A DNA stretch of 54,260 nucleotides from CAIMZW01 sp037133095 (GCA_037133095.1 JBAXOT010000010.1:1-54260); one strand, 5' to 3'. Shown: positions 8,476 through 18,270, counted from the stretch's first letter. Made by a program: numbers and translations. Notes: generated from the letters alone by a model not told the origin.

Positions 8476-9849
8476 TTGAGTAATTCACAAATTGCAGTAA
8501 ACGATATTGGATCAGCAGAAGATTTTCTTGCAGCTATCGAAGGCACTATTAAGAATTTTAATGACGGAGATTTAGTTTCCGGAATCGTTGTACAAGTAGA
8601 CCGCGAGGAAGTACTTCTCGACATCGGCTACAAGACTGAAGGTGTTATTCCTTCCCGTGAACTTTCCATTCGCCACGATATTGATCCATCTGAGATCGTC
8701 AAAGTTGGCGATCGCGTTGAGGCACTCGTACTTCAGAAAGAAGATAAAGAAGGACGTCTCATTCTCTCCAAGAAGCGTGCTCAATACGAGCGTGCCTGGG
8801 GCGAAATCGAAGGCAAGAAGGAACGCGACGAAGTTGTTACTGGCGTGGTCATTGAAGTTGTCAAGGGTGGTCTGATCGTCGACATTGGTCTGCGCGGATT
8901 CCTACCTGCATCTTTGGTGGAAATGCGTCGAGTGCGTGACCTCACCCCATATATTGGCAAGACTGTCGAAGCTCGAATTATCGAACTCGACAAGAACCGC
9001 AACAACGTTGTGCTCTCACGTCGCGCCTACCTCGAGCAGACTCAATCCGAATCACGGACCACCTTCTTGAATCAACTTCAAAAGGGTCAAGTGCGTACCG
9101 GTGTTGTCTCCTCCATCGTTAACTTCGGTGCTTTCGTAGACCTCGGCGGCGTCGATGGTTTGGTCCACGTATCTGAACTTTCTTGGAAGCATATTGATCA
9201 CCCAAGTGAAGTTGTCGAAGTTGGCGACGAAGTTACTGTTGAAGTTCTTGAAGTAGATTTCGAGCGCGAGCGCGTTTCCCTTTCTCTCAAGGCAACCCAA
9301 GAAGATCCTTGGCAGGCATTTGCTCGAACTCACACCATCAACCAAGTTGTTCCCGGTGAAGTCACCAAGTTGGTACCGTTCGGCGCCTTTGTTCGAGTCT
9401 TCGAAGGAATTGAAGGCCTCGTTCACATCTCCGAGTTGGCCGAACGCCACGTCGAGATTCCAGAGCAGGTTGTCCAGGTTGGCGACGAACTCTTTGTCAA
9501 GATTATTGATATTGATCTCGAGCGCCGCCGAATTTCCCTCTCGCTCAAGCAGGCCAATGAGGGACACGAAGTCGAGATTGAAGCTTTCGATCCAACTCAA
9601 TATGGCATGCCTGCTCGTTACGATGCTGAAGGCAACTTCATCTACCCAGAGGGATTCGACGCTGATTCCCAAGAGTGGAAGCCAGGATTTGAAACCCAAC
9701 GCGAAACTTGGGAGCGTCAATATGCCGAGGCTCAGTCTCGCTTCTTGGCTCACAAGAAGCAGAAGGAAGAGGCTAAAGCCGCTGATGCTGCTGCTGAAGT
9801 TACTCACACCTCCTCCACCCCAGAGGTTGAGGTTGAAGTCGAGGCCTAG
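8476..9849 (+). CDS. rpsA: 30S ribosomal protein S1
   Basis: From the TTG at 8476 the product is 457 residues and begins SNSQIAVNDIGS, the N-terminus seen in other actinobacterial S1 proteins. Four S1 RNA-binding repeats follow at about 33-102, 120-187, 205-273 and 291-360; the third and fourth are the most canonical (VNFGAFVDLGGVDGLVHVSELS, VPFGAFVRVFEGIEGLVHISEL). The C-terminus is acidic with EVEVEVEA. The frame is open upstream to 8404, but those residues (YPYLSYPYYFYP) are not S1-like. GGAG at 8468-8471 is near the TTG. S1 helps mRNA docking on the 30S subunit. A strong terminator follows. Confidence 0.95.
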   Translation: MSNSQIAVNDIGSAEDFLAAIEGTIKNFNDGDLVSGIVVQVDREEVLLDIGYKTEGVIPSRELSIRHDIDPSEIVKVGDRVEALVLQKEDKEGRLILSKKRAQYERAWGEIEGKKERDEVVTGVVIEVVKGGLIVDIGLRGFLPASLVEMRRVRDLTPYIGKTVEARIIELDKNRNNVVLSRRAYLEQTQSESRTTFLNQLQKGQVRTGVVSSIVNFGAFVDLGGVDGLVHVSELSWKHIDHPSEVVEVGDEVTVEVLEVDFERERVSLSLKATQEDPWQAFARTHTINQVVPGEVTKLVPFGAFVRVFEGIEGLVHISELAERHVEIPEQVVQVGDELFVKIIDIDLERRRISLSLKQANEGHEVEIEAFDPTQYGMPARYDAEGNFIYPEGFDADSQEWKPGFETQRETWERQYAEAQSRFLAHKKQKEEAKAADAAAEVTHTSSTPEVEVEVEA

Positions 9850-9865
9850 CCCTACCGTACTTCTC

Positions 9866-9900
9866 AGAAGGCTCCGACTTCGGTCGGAGCCTTCTCTGCT
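9866..9900 (+). terminator. Intrinsic terminator after rpsA
   Basis: A perfect 13-bp stem (arms 9866-9878 and 9883-9895) closes on a TTCG tetraloop with the stabilising C-G closing pair. Pyrimidine-rich CTCTGCTTTCC follows instead of a clean U-run, which is common in actinobacteria. It separates rpsA from coaE. Confidence 0.85.
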
Positions 9901-9914
9901 TTCCGCTTGGGTCT

Positions 9915-9942
9915 CTCACTTGTCAGTGAGTTTCGATAGAGT
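9915..9942 (+). promoter_or_regulatory. Candidate coaE promoter with upstream palindrome
   Basis: TAGAGT at 9937-9942 lies six bases before the coaE GTG at 9949, the spacing expected for a leaderless message. Just upstream is a 16-bp palindrome, CTCACT-TGTC-AGTGAG, at 9915-9930, covering the region between -35 and -19 of the expected start. It could be an operator for coaE-uvrB-uvrA. It does not resemble the GAAC-N4-GTTC LexA box. Confidence 0.4.
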
Positions 9943-9948
9943 GGCGAG

Positions 9949-10545
9949 GTGCTTTTAGTCGCTCTTACCGGAGGTATCGGCTCGGGGAAATCCCTGGCTG
10001 GCCAGTATTTTGCCGACCTCGGCGCGGTTGTCGTTGACTCCGATCAATTGGCTCGAGATGTGGTCGAACGGGGGACGCCGGGCTTCGACGAAATTGTGCT
10101 TCGCTTCGGCGATGCCATTTTGCGCGAGGGCGCCATCGATCGGAAAGCCCTTGGGGCGGTCATTTTTCGCGATCCTGCTGCTCGGGCTGATCTCGAAGCC
10201 ATTACTCATCCACTCATTCGTGAAGCGTTTGAGGAGAAGGTGAATTCGGCGCCATCTGGATCGATAATAATTAACCTGATTCCGCTGCTCCTGGAAACTT
10301 CCGGGAAAGAGCGCTTTGATCAAGTAATCGTCATCACAGCCCCACTTGAGGCCCGCCAAGAAAGATTATTAGCACGCGGGCTTAAGCGATATGAAATAGA
10401 AGATCGAATTGGTGCCCAGGCAAGTGATGAGGATCGTCTGGCCCTGGCCGACTTTGTCATCACCAATGATGGCGATCCCGATCACCTCTTGCGTCAAGTG
10501 GAAAATCTCTGGGAAGAGTTATTGCTCCTGCAGGTGGCGCAGTGA
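9949..10545 (+). CDS. coaE: Dephospho-CoA kinase
   Basis: This 198-residue P-loop kinase performs the last step of coenzyme A synthesis, phosphorylating the 3'-OH of dephospho-CoA. The P-loop GGIGSGKS is at residues 8-15, followed by VVVDSDQLARDVVERGTPG, the family substrate-binding region, and ITHPLIRE near residue 87. It is shorter than the two-domain mycobacterial CoaE, lacking the C-terminal extension. The start is a GTG at 9949 with no SD, probably leaderless. Its stop overlaps the uvrB start by 4 nt (GTGA), so uvrB is translationally coupled to it. Confidence 0.93.
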   Translation: MLLVALTGGIGSGKSLAGQYFADLGAVVVDSDQLARDVVERGTPGFDEIVLRFGDAILREGAIDRKALGAVIFRDPAARADLEAITHPLIREAFEEKVNSAPSGSIIINLIPLLLETSGKERFDQVIVITAPLEARQERLLARGLKRYEIEDRIGAQASDEDRLALADFVITNDGDPDHLLRQVENLWEELLLLQVAQ

Positions 10546-12626
10546 GGCCAGTTACCGATCTCGAACGCAAGGTCAATCCGTTCCAAGTTATCAGCGATTA
10601 CATTCCTTCGGGCGATCAGCCAACGGCTATCGAAGAGTTGGTTCTTCGGATTAATGCCGGCGAACCAGATGTAGTTTTACTGGGTGCAACTGGAACCGGT
10701 AAATCCGCGACTACGGCTTGGCTTATCGAGCGATTGCAACGCCCGACCCTGGTACTGGCTCCCAACAAGACCCTAGCCGCCCAACTCGCCAATGAATTTA
10801 AAGAATTATTGCCAAACAACGCTGTGGAATATTTCGTCTCGTATTACGACTATTACCAGCCCGAGGCCTATGTTCCTCAGACAGATACCTTCATTGAAAA
10901 AGATAGCTCGGTCAACAGCGAGGTGGAACGGTTGCGTCACTCCGCGACTAACTCTCTGCTCACTAGGAGAGATGTTGTTGTCGTTGCGACCGTCTCTTGC
11001 ATTTATGGATTAGGCACCCCACAGGAATATGTCGATCGCATGATCCGGCTCAAAGTTGGCGATTCGATTGAACGCAATCAACTTCTTCGAAAGTTCGTTG
11101 ATATTCAGTACAAGCGAAACGATATTGCGTTCGAGCGCGGAACATTTCGCGTTCGAGGGGACACGATTGAAATTATTCCGATGTATGAAGAACTCGCACT
11201 TCGCATTGAGATGTTTGGCGATGACATTGAACGAATCATGACTTTGCACCCTCTCACTGGGGAAATCGTGCGCGATGAAAGTGAGATGTATATCTTTCCT
11301 GCCAGCCACTACTCAGCTGGTCCAGAGACGATGGAACGTGCGATCTCCGCGATCGAAATTGAGATGGAAACGAAAGTGGGTGAATTCGAACGCCAGAACA
11401 AATTGTTGGAAGCACAACGATTACGGATGCGAACGACATTCGACATTGAGATGATGCGTCAACTTGGCTTCTGTTCCGGAATCGAGAATTACTCCCGTCA
11501 TATCGATGGTCGTGCGGCTGGATCAGCGCCCAACTGCTTGCTGGATTATTTCCCAGAAGATTTTCTCGTGGTCATTGATGAATCTCACGTTACGGTTCCG
11601 CAAATTGGGGCTATGCATGAGGGGGATGCCTCGCGGAAACGAACTCTAGTCGAGCATGGCTTTCGACTCCCCAGCGCAATGGATAATCGACCGCTGCGAT
11701 TCGATGAATTCCTCGATCGTAAGGGCCAGACCGTTTACCTTTCCGCGACCCCAGGCAAATATGAGATGGCAAAGGTCGATGGCGATGTCGTGGAGCAGGT
11801 AATCCGACCTACCGGATTGATCGATCCGCAGATTGTTCTCAAACCCATTAAGGGCCAAATTGACGATCTCGTTAAGGAGATTCGAATCCGAGCCGAGAAG
11901 AACGAGCGAGTTCTCGTCACTACCTTGACCAAGAAGATGTCGGAAGATTTGACCGACTATCTCTTGGGATTGGGAATTCGGGTTCGTTATCTGCATTCCG
12001 AAGTCGATACCTTGCGAAGGGTCGAGCTCTTGCGCGAGCTGCGTTCGGGGGAATATGACGTGTTGATTGGAATCAACTTATTGCGCGAAGGGCTCGATCT
12101 GCCGGAAGTTTCTTTAGTTGCAATTCTTGATGCCGACAAAGAGGGTTTTCTCCGCTCGGCCACATCGCTCATCCAAACAATTGGCCGAGCCGCGCGAAAT
12201 GTCTCAGGCGAGGTCCATATGTACGCGGATAACCTCACTAAGTCGATGGCTCAGGCCATAGACGAAACCAATCGTCGTCGAGACAAGCAAATTGCCTACA
12301 ACACCGCCCATGGAATAGATCCCCAACCGCTGCGAAAGAAGATTGCAGATATCACTGATTTGATTACTCGCGAAGTTGCCGACACTGAAAACCTTTCGTC
12401 CAGCAATCAACGCAACTCCCGATCTGCTAAATCAGTTGCAATCGGCGTACATGCTAAGGAGTTGGCATCATTGCCGCGCCAAGAATTGCTGGCGCTAATA
12501 GAATCGCTCACGGATCAAATGAAATCTGCTGCTGCCGAACTTCATTTTGAACTTGCTGCCCGACTACGTGATGAAATTCGGGAGTTAAAGCGCGAGTTAC
12601 GAGGAATGGAAGAGGCTGGTACGTGA
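10542..12626 (+). CDS. uvrB: UvrABC system protein B (excinuclease subunit)
   Basis: UvrB has 694 residues. Visible landmarks are Walker A GATGTGKS near residue 48, the beta-hairpin region VSYYDYYQPEAYVPQTDTFIEKD that clamps damaged DNA, DESHVTVPQIG (helicase motif II), SATPG, GINLLREGLDLPE and QTIGRAARN (motifs V/VI), and a C-terminal UVR domain (LHFELAARLRDEI) that contacts UvrC. It verifies lesions delivered by UvrA and positions UvrC. The GTG start overlaps the coaE stop and the stop overlaps uvrA by 4 nt. The contiguous uvrB-uvrA-uvrC order supplies the whole incision machinery. Confidence 0.97.
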   Translation: MRPVTDLERKVNPFQVISDYIPSGDQPTAIEELVLRINAGEPDVVLLGATGTGKSATTAWLIERLQRPTLVLAPNKTLAAQLANEFKELLPNNAVEYFVSYYDYYQPEAYVPQTDTFIEKDSSVNSEVERLRHSATNSLLTRRDVVVVATVSCIYGLGTPQEYVDRMIRLKVGDSIERNQLLRKFVDIQYKRNDIAFERGTFRVRGDTIEIIPMYEELALRIEMFGDDIERIMTLHPLTGEIVRDESEMYIFPASHYSAGPETMERAISAIEIEMETKVGEFERQNKLLEAQRLRMRTTFDIEMMRQLGFCSGIENYSRHIDGRAAGSAPNCLLDYFPEDFLVVIDESHVTVPQIGAMHEGDASRKRTLVEHGFRLPSAMDNRPLRFDEFLDRKGQTVYLSATPGKYEMAKVDGDVVEQVIRPTGLIDPQIVLKPIKGQIDDLVKEIRIRAEKNERVLVTTLTKKMSEDLTDYLLGLGIRVRYLHSEVDTLRRVELLRELRSGEYDVLIGINLLREGLDLPEVSLVAILDADKEGFLRSATSLIQTIGRAARNVSGEVHMYADNLTKSMAQAIDETNRRRDKQIAYNTAHGIDPQPLRKKIADITDLITREVADTENLSSSNQRNSRSAKSVAIGVHAKELASLPRQELLALIESLTDQMKSAAAELHFELAARLRDEIRELKRELRGMEEAGT

Positions 12627-15466
12627 TTTCAGATCGTTTAATTATTCGAGGGGCCAGAGAGCACAATCTTAAGAATGTGAACCTGGATCTACCTCGAAAC
12701 TCGTTGATTGTTTTTACCGGGCTCTCTGGTTCGGGAAAGTCATCGCTGGCATTTGACACCATTTTTGCTGAGGGTCAACGGCGGTATGTTGAATCACTCT
12801 CCGCTTACGCTAGACAATTCTTGGGGCAGATGGATAAGCCCGATGTCGATTTCATCGAGGGTCTCTCCCCGGCCGTCTCGATCGATCAAAAATCGACAAA
12901 TAGAAACCCCCGCTCGACCGTAGGAACCATTACCGAGGTGTATGACTACCTCCGATTGCTCTTTGCTCGGGCTGGTCGACCGCATTGCCCGAATTGCGGG
13001 AAGGCGATTGCCAAACAAACACCGCAAAACATTGTGGACCAGATTCTTGAGATGCCCGCCGCAACTCGTTTTCAAGTGTTAGCTCCAGTAGTTCGTGCTC
13101 GTAAAGGGGAATTTGTTGACCTCTTCAAAGAGTTCACCATTCAGGGCTTTTCTCGAGTCAAGGTCGATGGCACGGTCTATGCCCTTACAGAAGTGCCGAA
13201 ATTGAAAAAGCAAGAGAAACACACCATTGAAGTTGTTGTAGATCGGCTCACCGCCAAAGCTGACTCAAAAACTCGATTGACCGACTCAATCGAAACGGCG
13301 CTCAAACTTGCTAGTGGCTTAGTAATTCTTGATTTTGTTGATCTACCTGACGGCGCCGATGATAAGGAACGAACCTACAGTGAACATATGGCCTGCCATG
13401 ACTGTGGCCTCTCCTTTGAAGAGATGGAGCCGCGCTCCTTCTCCTTTAATTCACCGTTTGGTGCTTGCACCGAATGCTCTGGCATCGGAACTCAGCTTGA
13501 GGTAGATCAAGAGTTGATCATTCCCGACGATTCACTTTCGATTCATGAAGGTGCAATTGCACCCTGGTCATCTGGCCACTTCTCCGAGTACTTCACTCGA
13601 CTTCTCGCTGGATTGGGCGAAGAGCTGAAATTCTCGCTGGATAATCCATGGAAGAAGTTATCGGCGAAATCAAAAGAGGCGATCCTTCAGGGTTGGGATT
13701 ATGAAGTCCACGTAAAGTACAAAAACCGTTACGGCCGGCAACGCAACTACTCAACTGGGTTTGAAGGCGTGATTCCTTTTATCCATCGAAAGCACGCCGA
13801 GACCGACAGCGATTACAGTCGCGAAAAATATGAGTCTTATATGCGAGAAGTTCCATGTCCTGCCTGTAAAGGTGCGCGGTTAAAGCCCGAGGTATTAGCC
13901 GTAACTCTTGGCGGCAAGAACATCGCCCAAATTTGCGAACTCTCGATCTCCGATTGCGCCGAGTTCTTAAAGAAGATTTCACTCAATGCCCGAGAGCGAA
14001 AAATTGCCGAACGAGTGCTGAAGGAAGTGCACGCCCGAATGGGTTTTCTGCTCGACGTGGGCTTGGACTATCTATCGCTGGAACGACCAGCCGCCACGCT
14101 CTCGGGCGGGGAGGCACAACGAATTCGATTGGCAACCCAGATCGGTTCCGGTCTCGTCGGCGTGCTTTATGTTTTGGACGAGCCAAGTATTGGTCTTCAT
14201 CAACGAGACAATCGCCGTCTCATCGAAACCCTTACTCGGCTGCGCGATTTGGGAAACACTCTGATTGTGGTCGAACACGACGAAGATACGATTCGAACTG
14301 CCGATTGGATTGTAGACATTGGTCCCGGGGCGGGTGAGCATGGCGGTCACGTCGTCTCCTCTGGAAGTTATGAAGATTTAATTGCAGCACCGGATTCAAT
14401 AACTGGGGCGTATCTTTCTGGGCGAACATCAATTCCAGTGCCAGAAGTTCGCCGGCCTTTAGATAAATCCCGAGCACTTTTGGTTAAAGGTGCTAAAGAA
14501 AACAATTTGCATAACATTGATGTGAGTTTTCCGCTCGGCGCCTTTGTCGCAGTCACAGGCGTCAGTGGTTCTGGCAAGTCCACTTTAGTAAATGACATTC
14601 TCTACACGACCCTCGCGAACAAACTCAACGGTGCACGCCTGGTTCCGGGCAGACACCGGACGGTGACTGGGATAGATCTGCTCGACAAAGTAGTCCATGT
14701 CGATCAATCACCCATCGGTCGAACGCCTCGATCCAATCCCGCAACCTATACCGGCGTCTTTGACAAGATTCGGGCACTTTTTGCCGAGACCACGGAGGCT
14801 AAGATTCGCGGCTATCTCCAAGGTCGCTTCTCCTTCAATGTTAAAGGCGGACGATGTGAAAATTGTTCGGGGGATGGCACGATAACCATCGAAATGAACT
14901 TTCTGCCGGATGTCTATGTTCCGTGCGAGGTCTGTCACGGAGCTCGATATAACCGTGAGACGCTAGAAGTACATTACAAAGGAAAGACCATTGCCGAGGT
15001 CCTCAATATGCCGATCGAAGAGGCAAGTCACTTCTTCGAATCGGTTCCTGCCATCGCACGTTATCTCAAAACCCTCAACGATGTGGGGCTGGGGTATGTC
15101 CGATTGGGGCAGTCCGCGCCGACCTTGTCGGGTGGTGAAGCCCAGCGCGTTAAGTTGGCGACCGAGTTACAACGCAGATCTACGGGGCGCACTATCTATG
15201 TTCTTGATGAGCCGACGACAGGTCTGCATTTCGAAGATGTACGCAAGCTCCTCTTGGTGCTCAATCGCCTGGTGGATACGGGAAATACCGTGATTGTTAT
15301 TGAGCACAATCTCGACGTCATTAAATCTGCTGATTGGGTTATTGACTTAGGACCAGAAGGCGGAGCGCGTGGCGGCTTGGTCGTTGCCGAGGGAACACCT
15401 GAGGAAGTCGCTCGGAACTCCGCTAGTTATACGGGTGCTTTTCTCGCCGAGGTTCTACGCTCTTAG
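12623..15466 (+). CDS. uvrA: UvrABC system protein A (damage-recognition ATPase)
   Basis: This 947-residue ABC-type ATPase has two nucleotide-binding modules. The first Walker A is GLSGSGKSS near residue 33; the second is GVSGSGKST near 642. Signatures are LSGGEAQRIRLA and LSGGEAQRVKLA. Zinc modules are visible as CxxC pairs (CHDCG with CTECSG, and CENCSG with CEVCHG). UvrA dimers find bulky lesions and load UvrB. It starts with GTG overlapping the uvrB stop, with AGAGG just upstream. Length and motif set are fully canonical. Confidence 0.97.
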   Translation: MISDRLIIRGAREHNLKNVNLDLPRNSLIVFTGLSGSGKSSLAFDTIFAEGQRRYVESLSAYARQFLGQMDKPDVDFIEGLSPAVSIDQKSTNRNPRSTVGTITEVYDYLRLLFARAGRPHCPNCGKAIAKQTPQNIVDQILEMPAATRFQVLAPVVRARKGEFVDLFKEFTIQGFSRVKVDGTVYALTEVPKLKKQEKHTIEVVVDRLTAKADSKTRLTDSIETALKLASGLVILDFVDLPDGADDKERTYSEHMACHDCGLSFEEMEPRSFSFNSPFGACTECSGIGTQLEVDQELIIPDDSLSIHEGAIAPWSSGHFSEYFTRLLAGLGEELKFSLDNPWKKLSAKSKEAILQGWDYEVHVKYKNRYGRQRNYSTGFEGVIPFIHRKHAETDSDYSREKYESYMREVPCPACKGARLKPEVLAVTLGGKNIAQICELSISDCAEFLKKISLNARERKIAERVLKEVHARMGFLLDVGLDYLSLERPAATLSGGEAQRIRLATQIGSGLVGVLYVLDEPSIGLHQRDNRRLIETLTRLRDLGNTLIVVEHDEDTIRTADWIVDIGPGAGEHGGHVVSSGSYEDLIAAPDSITGAYLSGRTSIPVPEVRRPLDKSRALLVKGAKENNLHNIDVSFPLGAFVAVTGVSGSGKSTLVNDILYTTLANKLNGARLVPGRHRTVTGIDLLDKVVHVDQSPIGRTPRSNPATYTGVFDKIRALFAETTEAKIRGYLQGRFSFNVKGGRCENCSGDGTITIEMNFLPDVYVPCEVCHGARYNRETLEVHYKGKTIAEVLNMPIEEASHFFESVPAIARYLKTLNDVGLGYVRLGQSAPTLSGGEAQRVKLATELQRRSTGRTIYVLDEPTTGLHFEDVRKLLLVLNRLVDTGNTVIVIEHNLDVIKSADWVIDLGPEGGARGGLVVAEGTPEEVARNSASYTGAFLAEVLRS

Positions 15467-15468
15467 CC

Positions 15469-17376
15469 ATGGCTGATCCCGCTAGTTATCGACCGCAGTC
15501 GATTCCTACTGATCCGGGCGTTTATCGTTTTTACGATGAGCATGGAACTGTCATCTACGTAGGTAAGGCTCGCAATCTTCGTTCCCGGCTCAGCAGCTAT
15601 TTTCAAAGTAATTTAGCCGAAAAAACCTATCGTATGGTTCACACTGCAGTGCGAGTTGACTGGACCATCGTCAACACCGAGGTCGAAGCGCTCCAGTTGG
15701 AATTTACTTGGATTAAAAGTGAAAATCCGAGATTCAACATCCAGTTTCGGGATGATAAGTCCTACCCCTTTCTCGCAATTTCAATGAAGGATGATTTCCC
15801 TCGAATCTTTATCTCGCGGGCAAAGAAGCGGCCCGGCGTTAAGTACTTTGGACCTTTTGCGCATACTTGGGCGCTGCGCAGTACCTTCGAACTCTTGCTC
15901 TCGTTGTATCCGATTCGAAGTTGCGGGGAGAGCAATTTCCTCCGAGCTCAACGAACCGGTCGACAATGCTTACTGGGGGATATTGGAAAATGCGCGGCGC
16001 CGTGTGTAGGTTGGGTGAGTCCTGAAGGCCATCAAGAGCTAGCAAAGAATTTGGTGAAGTTTCTTGATTCCAACCCCATCGACATCGTTGCTCAAATTGA
16101 AGATCAGATGCACCAAGCCGCCGCGGCGCAGGAGTACGAACGCGCAGCTAAACTGCGCGATCAAATGGCGGCCCTGCTCAAAGCAAGCGAATCAACTGAA
16201 ACCGCCCTGAGTGAAAACTTAAATGCCGATGTCTTGGCCACTCATGAAGAGATTACTCATGCCGCTGTTTCTATCTTCTCGGTGCGACACGGTCGGGTGG
16301 TGGGCTCGCGGTCGTGGATTATCGATCGTTCGCAGGTTCTCGAAGATGAGAGCATCATTGAATCGGCTTTGCCAAAGATCTATTCCGATTCTTCTCCGCC
16401 TGGCGAAGTTATCTTGGAATCTATGCCCGAATTCTCAAGCTCGTTGGAAGAGTGGCTCTCCCTTGCCTCTGGACATGGCGTAACTCTGACCGTTCCGCTT
16501 CGAGGCGAGAAAGTTGAATTGATTCGGATTGTGAAACGAAACGCTTACCAATCTCTTGTTCAATATCTCAGCAAACGTTCTAATGACACGGCTGTTACGG
16601 GCAAAGCGTTAGAAGAGGTGGCGCAAGCCCTCGATTTAGCCGAAATTCCGCTTCGCATCGAATGCTTTGATATTTCCAATATCCAGGGGACCAATATGGT
16701 GGCATCCATGGTGGTCTTTGAAGATGGCCAACCGAAGAAGAGCGAGTACCGAAGATTTGCGATTTCCGAAGAGGCAGGATTTGATGACACTCGAGCCATG
16801 CATCACGTTCTTACCCGGCGATTGAAGCGGTATCTATCGGAGAAAGATATTGATTTAGATGAAGTGGCACTTTCGGGTGGTGCCAGACCGAAATTTTCTT
16901 ATCGTCCTCACCTCATCGTGGTGGATGGCGGGGCACCACAAGTTGCAGCAGCAGCCCGAGTCCTCGAAGAGTTAGGGATTGCGAACATCGCCCTTTGTGG
17001 CTTGGCTAAAAGGTTGGAAGAGGTGTGGCTCCCCGGAAGTGCAGATCCCGTAATTTTTCCACGCCACAGTGAAGGTCTCTATTTGCTTCAGCGGGTGCGA
17101 GACGAAGCCCATAGATTTGCGATTACTTTTCATCGAAGCAAGCGGTCAAGGGTGATGTTGGAATCCCTGCTGGATGAAATTCCGCAGTTAGGACAAAGTC
17201 GGCGCCAGGCGTTGTTGGAACATTTTGGTTCTGTATCGGCACTTCGAAAAGCTTCACTATCCGATATCTCGGCCATTCCTGGCATAGGCGAGAAGATCGC
17301 TGGATTGATACTGGAGCACTTGCCTCAGGCAGTTCATGGTGTCAATCTCACCACTGGAGAAGTTCTTGATTCTTGA
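15469..17376 (+). CDS. uvrC: UvrABC system protein C (dual-incision endonuclease)
   Basis: UvrC has 635 residues. It starts with a GIY-YIG nuclease (PGVYRFYDEHGTVIYVGKARNLRSRL, residues 18-45) for the 3' incision. A Cys-bearing stretch (CLLGDIGKCAAPC) follows, then a UVR domain (AAAAQEYERAAKLRDQM, about 205-225) that binds UvrB. The RNase H-like 5' nuclease (ECFDISNIQGTNMVASMVVFEDG and LIVVDGGAPQV) spans about 395-540, and the C-terminus carries helix-hairpin-helix repeats (ALLEHFGSVSALRKAS, IPGIGEKIA). The ATG is 2 nt after the uvrA stop. rapZ follows after 21 nt. Confidence 0.97.
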   Translation: MADPASYRPQSIPTDPGVYRFYDEHGTVIYVGKARNLRSRLSSYFQSNLAEKTYRMVHTAVRVDWTIVNTEVEALQLEFTWIKSENPRFNIQFRDDKSYPFLAISMKDDFPRIFISRAKKRPGVKYFGPFAHTWALRSTFELLLSLYPIRSCGESNFLRAQRTGRQCLLGDIGKCAAPCVGWVSPEGHQELAKNLVKFLDSNPIDIVAQIEDQMHQAAAAQEYERAAKLRDQMAALLKASESTETALSENLNADVLATHEEITHAAVSIFSVRHGRVVGSRSWIIDRSQVLEDESIIESALPKIYSDSSPPGEVILESMPEFSSSLEEWLSLASGHGVTLTVPLRGEKVELIRIVKRNAYQSLVQYLSKRSNDTAVTGKALEEVAQALDLAEIPLRIECFDISNIQGTNMVASMVVFEDGQPKKSEYRRFAISEEAGFDDTRAMHHVLTRRLKRYLSEKDIDLDEVALSGGARPKFSYRPHLIVVDGGAPQVAAAARVLEELGIANIALCGLAKRLEEVWLPGSADPVIFPRHSEGLYLLQRVRDEAHRFAITFHRSKRSRVMLESLLDEIPQLGQSRRQALLEHFGSVSALRKASLSDISAIPGIGEKIAGLILEHLPQAVHGVNLTTGEVLDS

Positions 17377-17397
17377 CATATACGAGAGAATGACGCC

Positions 17398-18270
17398 ATG
17401 TCGAGCGAAGTAGTTGTTGTTACCGGAATGAGTGGCGCCGGAAGATCTACGGTGGCGCATGCTATGGAAGACCTTGGCTGGTATGTAGTGGACAATTTAC
17501 CGCCGGCACTACTGGCAAACTTATGCGATATGGCGGCAGCAACATTTTCATCGATTGCAGTAGTCATCGATGTTCGTGGGCGCCAGTTCTTTGATGACTT
17601 TAATCGAGCGCTGGCTGAACTCTCTGACAAAGGCATTAGTCGCCAAGTTCTCTTTGTCGATGCGGCAGATGATGTTTTGGTCCGTAGGTTTGAATCCACA
17701 CGAAGGCCTCATCCGCTTCAGGGCAGCGATCGCATTCTCGATGGAATTACAAAAGAGCGCGAACGCTTGCAAGCAGTTCGTTCGGTGGCTGATCTAGTTA
17801 TTGACTCTTCGGCTCTCAATATCCACCAGCTCGAACAAAAGATTGCCGATATCTTTGATAAGGAAGATGATGCTGACCTTCGAGTCAACATTTTAAGTTT
17901 TGGTTACAAGTATGGAATTCCAGTCGACGCCGATTTGGTGATGGATTGTCGTTTTATCGCAAATCCCCATTGGATTCCTGATCTTCGCCCACTGACAGGA
18001 TTAGATTCCGCAGTCAAAGCAAATGTTTTGGGTACGCAAAATGTCCAAGAATTTCTTAGTCGGTATCAGTCGCTCTTTGAGACTATGTCCAAAGGCTTCA
18101 TTGCAGAAGGACGAAAGTATCTGACGCTTGCGGTGGGATGTACTGGTGGAAAACATCGAAGTGTGGCAATTGCAGAAGAGTTGAGTCAGCGATTAAATGG
18201 CACGGCACACCCATCGGGAAAGAGTATTTCAGCGCAAGCGATTCACCGAGATCTAGGTCGGGAGTTGTGA
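17398..18270 (+). CDS. rapZ: RapZ/YvcJ-family nucleotide-binding protein
   Basis: The 290-residue P-loop protein begins VVVVTGMSGAGRST, in which Arg replaces the usual Walker A Lys; I recall the same GAGR in Streptomyces and mycobacterial homologues, so this is lineage-typical. LEDLGW-like and VVDNLPP motifs follow, and the C-terminal part has SFGYKYGIPVDADLVMDCRF and GCTGGKHRSVAIAE. In E. coli RapZ is an RNA-binding adaptor in amino-sugar control; in actinobacteria its role is not well defined. It is part of the conserved rapZ-yvcK-whiA trio, overlapping yvcK by 4 nt. No strong SD is visible. Confidence 0.93.
   Translation: MSSEVVVVTGMSGAGRSTVAHAMEDLGWYVVDNLPPALLANLCDMAAATFSSIAVVIDVRGRQFFDDFNRALAELSDKGISRQVLFVDAADDVLVRRFESTRRPHPLQGSDRILDGITKERERLQAVRSVADLVIDSSALNIHQLEQKIADIFDKEDDADLRVNILSFGYKYGIPVDADLVMDCRFIANPHWIPDLRPLTGLDSAVKANVLGTQNVQEFLSRYQSLFETMSKGFIAEGRKYLTLAVGCTGGKHRSVAIAEELSQRLNGTAHPSGKSISAQAIHRDLGREL

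Noticed and set aside
9052..9807. 251-residue minus-strand frame
   Set aside because: It is antisense to rpsA, whose S1 repeats are unmistakable; it has no recognisable domain or ribosome site.
9320..9958. 212-residue plus-strand frame
   Set aside because: It is the second frame of rpsA, rich in Ser, Arg and Leu without domain features, and it runs through the terminator.
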